A DNA stretch of 64,000 nucleotides from the NCBI GenBank assembly GCA_051530055.1, contig CM121341.1, positions 5,580,001-5,644,000 of the forward strand, given 5' to 3'. The notes under the pieces are model-generated. The model made no database searches and had not been told where the DNA came from. It was given only the letters and a program-made list of their open reading frames with translations. Positions 21,431 to 32,725 of this stretch are shown here, piece after piece. The translations under genes were made by a program, and so were the position numbers. This DNA is from Neoechinorhynchus agilis (taxonomy: Eukaryota; Acanthocephala). Positions within the stretch are counted from its first letter, which is position 1, and the number at the start of each line of letters is the position of its first letter.

Positions 21431-21698
21431 AAGTTTGCTAGTTTCGGCCGGTTAATTTATGTTAGGGCGATACAACTTCCATAAGCATCACCCCTGAGCT
21501 CCGGGATTTGTAGGGTGGATTGTCCATTGGAGAGTAGACTTGATTTTGATCCAGAAATACACGGACTATAGGTATTACGACTCAAAAATGTGCCACCACG
21601 ACCACTTTGTCACAATCGATGAGAAGAAATCAAGAAGACCGTCGAAGTTCGCTAATATTCATTATTGCATCCAATTGTTTTTCCGGGTGGTTATGTGT
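21431..21698. other. No gene recognised
   Basis: Short spacer between the LINE array and a hairpin element. A 65-codon frame from 21607 runs into the hairpin and is not convincing. Confidence 0.4.
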
Positions 21699-21897
21699 TC
21701 TCAATAGCGAATTGTTACACACTCGAGCTTTATTATTGAAATCTTCATTGCGAATTTTCAAGACCTCAGCCTCTTTCTCGAGCATTGATTGTAAGTTCTT
21801 ATAAATTTAAGTTCGGCTGAGAGGCTGAGGTCTTGAAAATTCGCAATGAAGATTTCAATAATAAAGCTCAAGTGTGTAACAATTCGCCATTGAGAAT
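21699..21897. mobile_element. Foldback element, arms about 78 bp
   Basis: Left arm TTCTCAATAGCGAATTGTTA... is matched by right arm ...CAATTCGCCATTGAGAA. The inner parts (CAAGACCTCAGCCTCT and AGAGGCTGAGGTCTTG) are perfectly complementary, with a loop of about 40 bp. No coding capacity. Confidence 0.8.
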
Positions 21898-21899
21898 AT

Positions 21900-22150
21900 T
21901 CATTATGTTTGAAGATTGAACTGTTCATATTTTGGTTGTTTTATGGCGCTCCTGTGTGCATTCTGTTCGAAATAAATAAAAGAATATGCGAAATCATTTG
22001 TGGGCCACCAAACCAACAATTTACAAAGGAGAATTAAAGAACACAAATATGGGCTCTGAGGAGAGGTTCCGCAATACTCAACCATTTTGGCACGCAATGA
22101 AACAAAATGGGACCGTTTGATTTTAGAGGCAATATTCATTCGTCAAGTTT
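21900..22150 (+). mobile_element. Penelope-like retroelement fragment (GIY-YIG endonuclease end)
   Basis: One plus-strand frame gives FVGHQTNNLQRRIKEHKYGL and, further on, ARNETKWDRLILEAIFI. The first matches the Y/FVGxT..L..RIxEHK core of the GIY-YIG nuclease, and the second the terminal LEAIFI motif found in Penelope-like elements. It is a broken fragment. The sequence following it (TTGATGGAAGGCATCTTTG, TTGCGTACTCGC) recurs at 55235-55270, marking a second copy of the tail. Confidence 0.6.
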
Positions 22151-22191
22151 TATAATTGATGGAAGGCATCTTTGTTGCGTACTCGCATTGT

Positions 22192-22447
22192 TATATATAG
22201 ATTTTCCCAAAACGTTCAAGAGTACGATGTTTTTTATTTTTATTTTGTCCGAATTTTCGCCGCTTCACGGCTTCTTCGGGGACTCGCTCACTTGTTTGCA
22301 AGTTTTTTCTTTTTTTTCCTTTTTTTTCCAACTTTGATTGAAAAAACTTGCAAACAAGTGAGCGAGAGTCCTGAAGAAGCGGCGAAAATTCGGACAAAAT
22401 AAAAAAAACATCGCACTCTTGAACGTTCTGGGAAAATCTATATATTC
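22192..22447. mobile_element. Long hairpin downstream of the Penelope-like fragment
   Basis: Arms of about 110 bp: TATAGATTTTCCCAAAACGT... at the left and its near complement ...ACGTTCTGGGAAAATCTATA at the right, including TCCGAATTTTCGCCGC facing GCGGCGAAAATTCGGA. ATTCGTCAAG occurs on both flanks (22137 and 22444). Half of the hairpin recurs at 55500-55560. Confidence 0.75.
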
Positions 22448-23689
22448 GTCAAGTGGAAACAGCAGACGGGGGACTTTGATCAAAAGGCGTACAAGATTGT
22501 GTGCCTCCGAAACTAATGGGAGATTTTAAAATCGTCATTTCGATTTCTACCCCATTAAACAACCAAACATTCATTATGCCGAATTTATGTTCTTCCAGAA
22601 GCAATGTAGCCTAGATGTTTTCACTCAGTTGAAACAGAAATGAAGTGGAAATGCTGTCGAGCACCAATTTTTCAAATTAACACGTTGATATAACTTCGAT
22701 CTTTAAATTGTTCACAAGTTTAGGGAGTTTTTCAACTCTATCACGTAGATTTTAACTCCTGAAGCCTCCATGGAACAGCTAGACATTGTTTCGATTCTTA
22801 CATTTTTTGCTAAATAGTTCTTTACAAACAAAACAAATGTACAACAACAAATCGTTTAAACAATCAACACCGTCCACAAAGAAGAGGCATCGCTCGCCCC
22901 TCAGTGGCGTTCCCTCTTTGGATCGCGATACCAATATTTTGGCGTATGAAGGCCTACATTCGAAGACTTAAAATTCGCTCTACGGTTTAATGTAAATTCT
23001 TTCGTGGTCATTTTTCACTCAACGTTTATTTTATGTTGCGCTCTTTCATGAGAGAAGAACGAAATATTGAGATCAATAAATCAGTCTATCTTTATAATCA
23101 CTAAAAGTTTTCATTCTTGCTTATAACCTTCGTGATAACATTCGGGTGGCGATTCACACCCCCAAAATCAGTTTTGTAATATTTCGTGGGCCAAACATCT
23201 GAAAAACCGAATTGCTGGTATGGCCCTTCGAAATCTTACGAAATAAAACTGATTCTCGGGTTGTGAATCGCCTCAAGAGGAATATTTTTTATGTTATCTG
23301 AAAAACTCTTAAAGTCCTTGTGCAATTTTTGATCATCACGTTGAAAGCAAAGTATTGAACCAGTTGTACGGCTTAAAATTTGCGTTTGGAAACAAAGAAT
23401 TTTAAGATTCGTTTTTTAATTGTGAAAAAACTATGCACACAGATGATTATGACTTTTGGTGAAGATAATATCAGTTTAATCGATAAAAATGACTCTGATT
23501 CAATCAGTCGAAATACATTCGTCTTCAATTAGTGTCAACAGGCGACCTAAGCAAAAATATGAACTTTAGGTCTGATATTTCGGCATAAAATTGTATCTTT
23601 ATCAAGGTTGTTATTTTGTCGAAATATAGGATTTAATAGGTTTTCTTTTAATTTTTAGGCTTCAAACAAAATTAAAACATTCCAAGACG
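22448..23689. other. Intergenic with one small palindrome
   Basis: No gene recognised. At 23146-23273 GGTGGCGATTCACACCC and AAAATCAGTTTTGTAATATT face AATAAAACTGATTCTC and GGTTGTGAATCGCC, a further foldback element of about 130 bp. Confidence 0.6.
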
Positions 23690-24240
23690 AGAGAAAATCC
23701 ACATCGGGATTGTTAAATTTTGACTTGTGTGGTGGGTGAAGAATACTCGCCCGGTTAAAAATCATTTTATTCTAATGAAATATTTCGAAAGAGAGGAAAC
23801 CTCGCCTTCTCAGTCGTCGTAAACAATCGCAAACTCAGATTGAGAAGGCGAGGTTTCCTCTCTTTCGAAATATTTCAGAAGAATAAAATGATTTTTAACC
23901 GGTCGAGTATTCTTCACTCACCACACAAGTCAAAATTTAACATCCCGATATGGATTTTCTCTCGATATGATTTGTGGCATTATTTGAAGAATCATATCGA
24001 TAGAAAATCCACATCGGGATTGTTAATTTTGACTTGTGGTCGGTGAAGAATACTCGAACGGTTAAAAATCATTTTGTTTGAAGATTGAATTGTTCATATT
24101 GATAAAAGAAATCTTTTTATTGTTCGCGAAATATTTCGAAAGAGAGGAAACCTCGCTTCATCCGGGTCATTGTTTCGCAAGTCAAAATTTGCCATTCCGA
24201 TATGGATTTTCTCGATATGACAGATAGTTTCATTGAAGAC
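23690..24240. mobile_element. Dispersed copy of the 307-bp foldback repeat
   Basis: Contains one complete palindromic unit and a partial second unit matching the array at 1-1315 (AACCGGTCGAGTATTCTTC, CACAAGTCAAAATTTAACATC, TTTCGAAATATTTC), then a degraded stretch to about 24240 with GAAATATTTCGAAAGAGAGG. Confidence 0.85.
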
Positions 24241-24714
24241 TGAAAAGGGAGGAAGGTTCTAAATGAACAACATTTGGACATGGATCCTCCGATCTTAAGA
24301 GAATGCGCAAATTCGTGATTAATTGCGTTCGGGTTGATATTCCCGAGATTCAGATGTTCATAATTAGGACACGAGGAATCCCAGCGACTCTTTGTTAGGT
24401 ACCTTATCCCTGGAATTAGGTCGTCGGCTTTTCGATGTACCGAGCGCTTCGTATTGTCCTTGTAAACCTGGATGTGGGAATATTCGGACCGTACTTGTTG
24501 ATTTCGGAAAAGACGATTTTAGCTATACAAACTGAGTTGGCCGGGTTGTTGCGAGAACCAGTTTGTTGTCGACTCTCAATTGTTTGTTCTTGCGAAAGTG
24601 TTGATTTCGAGGGTGTTTGAGCGGGTAATTTTCGTCATTTCAATAATAATCCCAACGATAACTGTTAATGAACGGAATCTGCAAACTAAAAAACCTTAAT
24701 ATTGAAATTATTTT
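24241..24714. other. No gene recognised
   Basis: A 61-codon frame (24435-24620) has no family resemblance. Nothing else is supported. Confidence 0.4.
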
Positions 24715-24780
24715 TTCCATTCTACAAAATGTTATAGCCACACCACGGCCCCCATACGGATTAATTTTCTCTATCAAAAT
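24715..24780 (-). mobile_element. Retroelement 3' tail fragment (third copy)
   Basis: The reverse complement reads ATCCGTATGGGGGCCGTGGT followed by ACATTTTGTAGAAT, matching the 3' ends at 7925-8025 and 14770-15080. A short decayed relic. Confidence 0.5.
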
Positions 24781-24960
24781 TTAATTTAGTCGCCTTCCGG
24801 ATTTAGTTTTGAACCTGTTCATTAAGCTGAACCGACAGTCAACACTCGAGGTTTAAAGTGCCACAAATCCCGTCTTCATTCTTAAAGGCATAGCGTCATT
24901 GAATGTTGGGATTGAACTAGTTATATATTTGTAAAGATGTTCATAATTGTAACTTTTTCT

Positions 24961-25085
24961 TAGGGAATTATCAAATAATTGATAATTTTCGGCCTTCTTG
25001 GGTCTATTGATTGTAACTTTTGAAATATTCTCACACATCGAAGGTCGAAAATTATCAAATAAATCAATTATTTGATAATTCACTA
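24961..25085. mobile_element. Short terminal-inverted-repeat element (relative of 8515-9402)
   Basis: GAATTATCAAATAATTGAT at the left and ATCAATTATTTGATAATTC at the right, with a second nested pair (AATTTTCGGCCTTC near the left, GAAGGTCGAAAATT near the right). Non-coding MITE-like element of about 125 bp, sharing ends with the 885-bp element. Confidence 0.75.
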
Positions 25086-26140
25086 GTTGTTTATTTCTGT
25101 TCAATAAAATTACGGACAATTTAGGTGGCATTCTCATTCGACTTTGGTATAAACCTTGAAAACTTTGTGATGGGACGTTTCACATCATATTTGTCAAAAT
25201 CAAAATTCTATTGTTTTACAATGTATTCAGGAAATCGTTTATCTAGATAATGATGACATAACGGTTTGATAAACCTTACAATCACAGCGATGAGCATCAT
25301 ATTTTTCCCTCAAAAAATTGAAATACTTCAATTATTGACAAATTACTGTTTTGAAAGTATTTATACATTGATACCAATTCACTGAAAACGTGATTTAGCA
25401 CACTTAATTCCATGCGGGCTCCCATTTTTTTTAAAGTTTTATTTATTTTCGCAAGCTAAAGAAGCTTGACACTTCAATTCAAAATATTAAAAGCGCTGCA
25501 GCACGATCTTATATTGGCGCTGAAGAGACATTGCTAGACAGTCTCGGGTTTTTGCGTAGATTTACTTAGACATTGATATTGTCAAATGAATAATGACGAC
25601 TGGCCCAATCAATAGCATTCGAATAGACGCAATCAGTGAATGTTAGAAGAGCACTACCAAACCAAAGAGTATTTGAACCGTCTGCGAAGAATCTCGAGCT
25701 CTTTCCATGAAGTCGAAGAAGATAATTGTAGCATTTAAAAGAAGGCAGGCATTTTCTGTGTCTCATTTATTATGCATGTTCGCCGTGATCAGGTTTGATA
25801 GATTTAATGTTACATTAATATTCTTGTTCACTCAGTTAAAGCAACGGGGTCAGATTTGGATATTGGAATTATCCACCATTGATCACACTGAGATGAACTT
25901 TACAGGTTGGCAAAGTCGGTCTTCGCGATCATTCGTTTTGTAATCGCCATGTTACTCAGAGCAGGGGAGCACCCAAACGCGACTCGACATTTAAAATCGG
26001 GTTATTGATGATCGAATTTCATTTATGAATATCACGACCGAGAACTGGAGTCTTTAGCTCTATAGTCTTGTTTGCACGCGATTTAGACGAATCACTATCT
26101 TATTGATGTCAATTTCCTCGTTTTAAGTCCATTTCACGTT
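25086..26140. other. Intergenic, no gene recognised
   Basis: A minus-strand frame at 25566-25766 and a plus-strand frame at 25707-25943 overlap in part; neither has a recognised domain. Confidence 0.4.
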
Positions 26141-26149
26141 TCCTTTTTT

Positions 26150-29100
26150 GGATATTGCTTTATTTATACAGAGATTTTTGCGACTGCAGTTTTGTCGATA
26201 AAATGAGACCATGAAACTCATCCGCTCCCAATCAAAATTCCCACTTATTTTCTCGTTTTTTACACACAAATCGTTTTTATGGCTTGTCGATAAAATGAGA
26301 CAATGAAACGTGTTCGCCCCAACTCAAAATTTGCACTTATTTTCGGTTTTTAGTTTTTATACCCAAATCGTTTTTCTTGAACATCCATAAAATGAGACCA
26401 TGAAACTTATCCGCTCCAAATCCGAGTTTTTATACACAAATCGTTTTTATTGCTTGTCGATAGAATGAGACCATGAAACTTATCCGCTCCAAATCAAAAT
26501 TGGCACTTATTTTCGAGTTTTTATACACAAATCGTTTTTATTGCTTGTCGATAGAATGAGACCATGAAACTTATCCGCTCCAACTCAAAATTGGCACTTA
26601 TTTTCGAGTTTTTATACACAAATCGTTTTTCTTGCTTGTCGATAGAATGAGACCATGAAACTTATCCGCTCCAACTCCAAATTGCCACTTATTTTCGAGT
26701 TTTTATACACAAATCGTTTTTCTTGCTTGTCGATAAAATGAGACCATGAAACTTATCCGCTCCAAATCAAAATTGGCACTTATTTTCGCGTTTTTATACA
26801 CAAATCGTTTTTCTTGCTTGTCGATAAAATGAGACCATGAAACTTATCCGCTCCAAATCAAAATTGGCACTTATTTTCGCGTTTTTAGGCACCAATCGTT
26901 TTTCTTGCTTGTCGATAAAATGAGACAATGAAACTTGTTCGCCCCAACTCAAAATTTGCACTTATTTTCGAGTTTTTATACACAAATCGTCTTTGTTGCC
27001 TGTCGATAGAATGAGACAATGAAACTTATCTGCTCCAAATTCGAGTTTTTATACACTAATCGTTTTTGTTGCCTGTCGATAGAATGAGACCATGAAACTT
27101 GTCCGCCCGAAATCCAAATTCACTTATTTTCGTTTTTACACAAATCGTTTTTGTTGCTTGTCGATAGAATGAGACCATGAAACTTGTTTTTACACAATGT
27201 TTTTTTGAATCAGCTCCAAATCAAAATTGGCACTTATTTTCGCGTTTTTATACACAAATCGTTTTTCTTGCTTGTCGATAGAATGAGACCATGAAACTTA
27301 TCCGCTCCAAATTCGAGTTTTTATACACAAATCGTTTTTGTTGCCTGTCGATAGTATGAGACCATGAAACTGATCCGCTCAAACTCCAAATTCCCACTTA
27401 TTTTCTCGTTTTTATACACAAATGGTTTTTCTTGCTCCGTAAAATGAGACCATGGAATTTCCCAAATCCGAGTTTTTATACCCAAATCGTTTTTCTTGCT
27501 TGTCGATAAAATGAGACCATGAAACTTATCCGCTCAAATCAAAATTTGCACTTATTTTCGAGTTTTTATACACAAATCGTTTTTCTTGCTTGTCGATAGA
27601 ATGAGACAATGAAACTTATCCGCTCAAACTCCAAATTCCACTTATTTTCTCGTTTTTACAAATCGTTTTTCTGTCGTATGAGACTGAACTTCACTTATTT
27701 TCGCGTTTTTACACAAATCTTTTTCTTGCTTGTCGATAAAATGAGACCATGAAACTTATCCGCTCCAAATCAAAATTTGCACTTATTTTCGAGTTTTTAT
27801 CCAAATCGTTTTTCTTGCTTGTCGATAGAATGAGACCATGAAACTTATCCGCTCAAACTCCAAATTCCCACTTATTTTCTCGTTTTTATACACAAATCGT
27901 TTTTGTTGCTTGTCGATAGAATGAGACAATGAAACTTATCCGCTCAATCCAAATTCCACTTATTTTCCGTTTTTTTATACACAAATCGTTTTTGTTGCCT
28001 GTCGATAGAATGAGACCATGAAACTTGTCCGCCCGAAATCCAAGTTTTTATACACAAATGGTTTTTTTGCTTGTCGATAAAATGAGACCATGAAACTCAT
28101 CAGCTCCAAATCAAAATTGGCACTTATTTTCGCGTTTTTATACACAAATCGTTTTTCATGCTTGTTGATAGAATGAGACCATGAAACTTATCCGCTCCAA
28201 ATTCGAGTTTTTATACACAAATCGTTTTGTTGCCTGTCGATAGAATGAGACTGAAACTTATCCGCTCAAACTCCAAATTCCCACTTTCGTTTTTATACCC
28301 AAATCGTTTTTCTTGCTTGTCGATAGAATGAGACCATGAAACTTATCCGCTCCCAATCAAAATTCGCACTTATTTTCTCGTTTTTATACACAAATGGTTT
28401 TTCTTGAACATCCGTAAAATGAGACCATGGAACTTATCCGCCCCAAATCCGAGTTTTTATACCCAAATCGTTTTTCTTGCTTGTCGATAGAATGAGACCA
28501 TGAAACTTATCCGCTCAAACTCCAAATTCCCACTTATTTTCTCGTTTTTATACACAAATCGTTTTTGTTGCTTGTCGATAGTATGAGACCATGAAACTGA
28601 TCCGCTCAAACTCCAAATTCCCACTTATTTTCTCGTTTTTATACACAATGTTTTTTTGTCATGAGACCATGAACTCCATCCGTTAACCAAATCGTTTTTC
28701 TTGCTTGTCGATAAAATGAGACATGAAACTTTGCCAATCAAATTGCACTTATTTTCGGTTTTTATACAAAATCGTTTTTTGCTGTCGATGAATGAGACCA
28801 TGAAACTTTCGCTCCAAATTCGAGTTTTTATACACAAATCGTTTTTGTTGCCTGTCGATAGTATGAGACCATGAAACTGATCCGCTCATCCAAATTCCCA
28901 CTTATTTTCTCGTTTTTTATCCAAATCCGAGTTTTTATACCAAATCGTTTTTCTTGCTTGTCGATAGAATGAGACCATGAAACTGATCCGCTCATCCAAA
29001 TTCCCACTTATTTTCTGTTTTTTTACACAAATCGTTTTTGTTGCCTGTCGATAGAATGAGACCATGAAACTTTCCGCCAATCCGTTTTTAACCAAATGTT

Positions 29101-29640
29101 TTTTGCTTGTCGATAATGAGACATGAAACTTCGCCAATCAAATTCATTATTTTCGGTTTTTATACCAAATCGTTTTTCTGCTTGTGTAGAATGAGACATG
29201 AAACTTATCCGCTCCAATCCGGTTTTATACCCAAATCGTTTTCTTGTTGTCGATGAATGAGACCATGAAACTTATCCGCTCCAAATTCAGTTTTTATACA
29301 CAAATCGTTTTTGTTGCTTGTCGATAGTATGAGACCATGAAACTGATCCGCTCAAACTCCAAATTCCCACTTATTTTCTCGTTTTTTTATACCCAAATCG
29401 TTTTTGTTGCCTGTCGATAGTATGAGACCATGGAACTTATCCGCCCCAAATCCGAGTTTTTATACCCAAATCGTTTTTCTTGCTTGTCGATAGAATGAGA
29501 CCATGAAACTTATCCGCTCCAAATCAAAATTCCCACTTATTTTCTCGTTTTTTGTACACAAATCGTTTTTGTTGCCTGTCGATCGACTGAGACCATGAAA
29601 CTTATCAGCCCCAAATCCGGGTTTTTATACACAAATCGTG
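26150..29640. repeat. 91-bp satellite array, about 3.5 kb
   Basis: Units of 91 bp (for example GATAGAATGAGACCATGAAAC at 26460, 26551, 26642 and 26733). A unit contains CTTGTCGATA, ATGAGACCATGAAACTTATC, CGCTCCAAATC, GCACTTATTTTCG and TTTTTATACACAAATCGTTT. Many units lack an internal segment. The stretches 27640-27720 and 28640-29240 have many small deletions, unlike the cleaner flanks. No coding potential persists because 91 is not a multiple of three. Confidence 0.9.
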
Positions 29641-30837
29641 GATTAAGGGCTAAACCCCGCCCTTTTTGGCTGTGCGTTTTCAATGATAAACCTTAGAAGA
29701 TTGTGAATATTTGCCCGGCTGTACCACCTCCGCTTTTTCTCCCTCTAAACGTCTAGACCTGCTATGCACAGAATCCGCAATATTTGCCCAGCATTTCGCT
29801 TCCCGGTGAGATAAGCTCTACTGACAAGGGAGATGGCGTCAGTCGCCGTTGACCGATTTATTCTTCACACAAACATATATGTCTTTAATCAGGCGGCAGC
29901 TGCTACTGCACTTCCCAATTGGATCTAGTGGCTGTGACTCTAACAGCTAAGCATTTTCAACACCTGAGACGAAATATTGAAAACAAAAAGAAGGAGATTC
30001 ACAAATAAAAGATCAAGTCAGAATTTGAAAAGGTGTAGAAATAGCAGAACAATCGTTTGCTGGACGATGATCAAATTTAGGAAACGGAGAAGGAAAAAGT
30101 GGAGGGAAGGTTAGTTGCTCGTTTAAAATCAAACCATTTTCTTATTTTGAGATTATAAGTTGGTTTAATTGAAAATGTCTCATATCTTTATGACAAATAG
30201 CGAATAAAAAATAATAAATCCTTTATCGCTAACATTTTTTAGAACATTTATTTTTTTAAATTGAATAAGGATTTTTACAATTAGTTCGTAGGCATTCGCG
30301 ATAGTGATCATTTTCACTATTTTAACTGATTCTGTTAGTTTATAATTAATGTTGAGCTCGACGTTTACTCATAAATTTAGCTTTAACTTACTTTTATCGC
30401 ACTGTTTTCACGGTTATCTACTTAAAAATAAGAAATTAGCGATTGTAGATTTACGTACACTCTTTCCTGGTTGCTTGTTTTCTCTATATTTTTCTTATTT
30501 TTATTATAGTTTACGCCTCTTATAAATGGCATATCTTAAAGAAAATTGTAACTCAAGGATTGAGATCTTAGTATTTTGTCTCGAGGTTCGCTTATGTAGC
30601 TTTTTGCATTAATTTCTGTGATCTGGGAAATATTGTGTTAAAGAAAACTAAAATCATTTCTCGAATTCAAGACGGATTCTGTTATTTATTTTCAATTACA
30701 ACAAAAAACCCATTCACAAGTTCGATGCAGTTGTCACAGCTCTAAACCCCCAAGGAGCGCTACAAGTTGTACATTTGCGTGATAATGGACTGTGCTAATT
30801 TGTACACTGCCCTATTGCCCTCTTGAGAGAAAAGATC
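29641..30837. other. Intergenic, no gene recognised
   Basis: The first part (29640-29960) is less AT-rich and has no open frame of note. The remainder is strongly AT-rich. No RNA gene could be recognised by eye. Confidence 0.45.
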
Positions 30838-31020
30838 CAGAATTTTATTTCATCAAAGCTTTTAATCGCATACGATGGCTCCCAAGCAGCCCTGCGTCGA
30901 GCCATCGACGCCGTGCTGACCGGGGTGCGCGGAAACACCGGCCTGTTTGAGCGCCTCTTGAGCTCCTACCCGTATCAAGGCCGTTCTGGAGGCCAATGGC
31001 GGCCCAACTGATTATTGAAT
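30838..31020 (+). pseudogene. Tc1/mariner-like transposase C-terminal fragment
   Basis: A GC-rich island in AT-rich surroundings. One frame ends RIKAVLEANGGPTDY then a stop codon, the usual end of Tc1/mariner transposases (R.KAVIEANGG.T.Y). Just upstream, in another frame, GLFERLLSSYPY fits the preceding part. Two frames are needed, so the fragment carries a frameshift and is only about 60 codons. The rest of the element is absent. The high GC and lack of flanking inverted repeats leave doubt. Confidence 0.5.
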
Positions 31021-31359
31021 GTCATAGTGTGATATACCGTTGAATCCGTATTGAAATAAGCTTTCCAATGGTGATAAACACATCTTTCTATCTTTACTGT
31101 TTTTTTTCTGTGGAGGGGGTTAGTAAGGTTGTGTTCTACTCGTTAGAAGCGTATTGAAATAAGCTTTCAAACCCTGAAAACCGCATCAGAATATCTGTTA
31201 TAGTTTTCCTTGAGGGAGTGTTACACCCTGTATAAGGAGTGTTTTCAAAACATTTCATCTTTTTCGATAACTTCTTACTTTTTTATTACACTTTTAGTCC
31301 ATGATATTAAAGCAACTGGTGACAATTTGCCATTTCTCGAGTTAATCAACGCTTTAAAA

Positions 31360-31545
31360 GTGTCCATGTGTGAGAAGGAGGTACCGGGGGGAGGGTTGTT
31401 TAGAAGTCTTTGCCCCTTCTTTAAAGAGACGTCCTGCGAATCTCATCGGGTTCATTATTTTCGATATGTGAGAAAGTACAACAAATTGATGATTCTCTAA
31501 TAAACTCTTTAAAGAAGGGGTAAAGACTTCTAAACAACACTTCTA
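31360..31545. mobile_element. Foldback element, TTTAGAAGTCTTC family, copy C
   Basis: Starts with TGTGAGAAGGAGGTACCGGG and TTGTTTAGAAGTCTTTGCCC, contains TTCTTTAAAGAGACGTCCTG and ends AAAGACTTCTAAACAACA. It is nearly the same as copy F at 56158-56352, including the inner GATATGTGAGAAAGTACAAC. Confidence 0.8.
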
Positions 31546-32725
31546 ATCGACGCTTTAACCTTAGCGGTGTAGGCTAATTTGAGCCGATTGATTCGCGAGT
31601 TTACGCCTATTGAGCTGTATAAATGGGGTTTTCCCACTAAAAAGTTGTTTCAAAAGCGTTTGGGATTGATGCAAAAATGAACAATGTCCAAACTTATGAC
31701 GGTTTGTTGATTTTTCACTGAAAAAAAGATCTTCCATTAAGATGTGAATTTATGTGTTTGACTACCTCCTTTTTTTAAGAATTATATGTTCGGAACACCT
31801 CTTTTTTGTCAAATTCAAGTTCGGATTCAACACTTTTCGAAAAAAAGAGGCGTGCAAGATTGTGTTTTTTTAAACAAATTCTCTAATTTTTGATCGCCAT
31901 AAAACAAGCATATTAGAAGATTGCTCGATGTTAAAGAGCATGTCCTAAAAGGCGTTTTTTCTTCGGTGACTGAGATGCATACTTTGTAAGTCGGTGGATA
32001 TTCCTCGTATGTTGTGGTGGTGGTGGTGGCATATAACATTTGTAGTAGTGGTAGACATGAAATGGGTGGTGGGATCTAGTTTAAGTTCCAGGAAACGAGG
32101 TCTTTTTGGATATTTGGCAGACGTTTGGCATCGGCTTCTGTGTTATTGCACTCTTAGTCTTAGAAAAAAGGTTCGACGACTCATCCTCTTTTTTGAAATT
32201 GAACGTAGACTTGAGTATTTCGGTTGGTTTTTTTAATGAACCATAGGAAACCTTGTCGGTGTTCGTCTAACGCCTGATTTTTGTTGCTGAACCGAAGGAC
32301 ACCAACACAAACGACGACGACTACATTGTTTCAGAGCGAGCGAGAGATGAACGACGACTGTTCATAGTGTGTGTTTGTGGCGCAGCACTCAAATCAACTT
32401 AAACTGTGTGCGACATCTACACTGATGCTTCGACGATTCATACGGCGAATGCTGCGAAAACACCGTCGAGCTTTGTTGAACACAAACGTGAGCATCGGCG
32501 GACATGAGGATCAGAAGAAGAAGTGTAAGTGGTTCATGGGGAGGCGTAATCTGTTCAGAACAAAGACGTTGTCTACGTGTGCCTCGATGACAACCGTCTT
32601 GATTTTCTCGCTCTCTCTCTAATGGTGGCTGCGGTATATGGTGGAATTTAACGGTCTCCTCCTCCTCCCCTTTGAAACCTACTTCGATTTCACAAGGTCA
32701 CTCGTCTTCTTCATCACTACGAATA
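31546..32725. other. Upstream region of the sacsin gene
   Basis: No separate gene recognised. A frame at 32371-32622 (RRFIRRMLRKHRRALLNTN) has no known domain. The stretch 32640-32725 is pyrimidine-rich, with CTCCTCCTCCCC and CTTCTTCATCAC just before the proposed start codon; this may be the 5' leader. Confidence 0.4.

Noticed and set aside
26150-29640. CRISPR array
   Set aside because: Units are whole 91-bp satellites with no constant-repeat/variable-spacer pattern, in an animal genome.
30823-31011. Frame resembling a universal-stress-protein start (LIAYDGSQAALRRA)
   Set aside because: The adjoining frame ends RIKAVLEANGGPTDY, the typical end of Tc1/mariner transposases; the resemblance is short and in a different frame.
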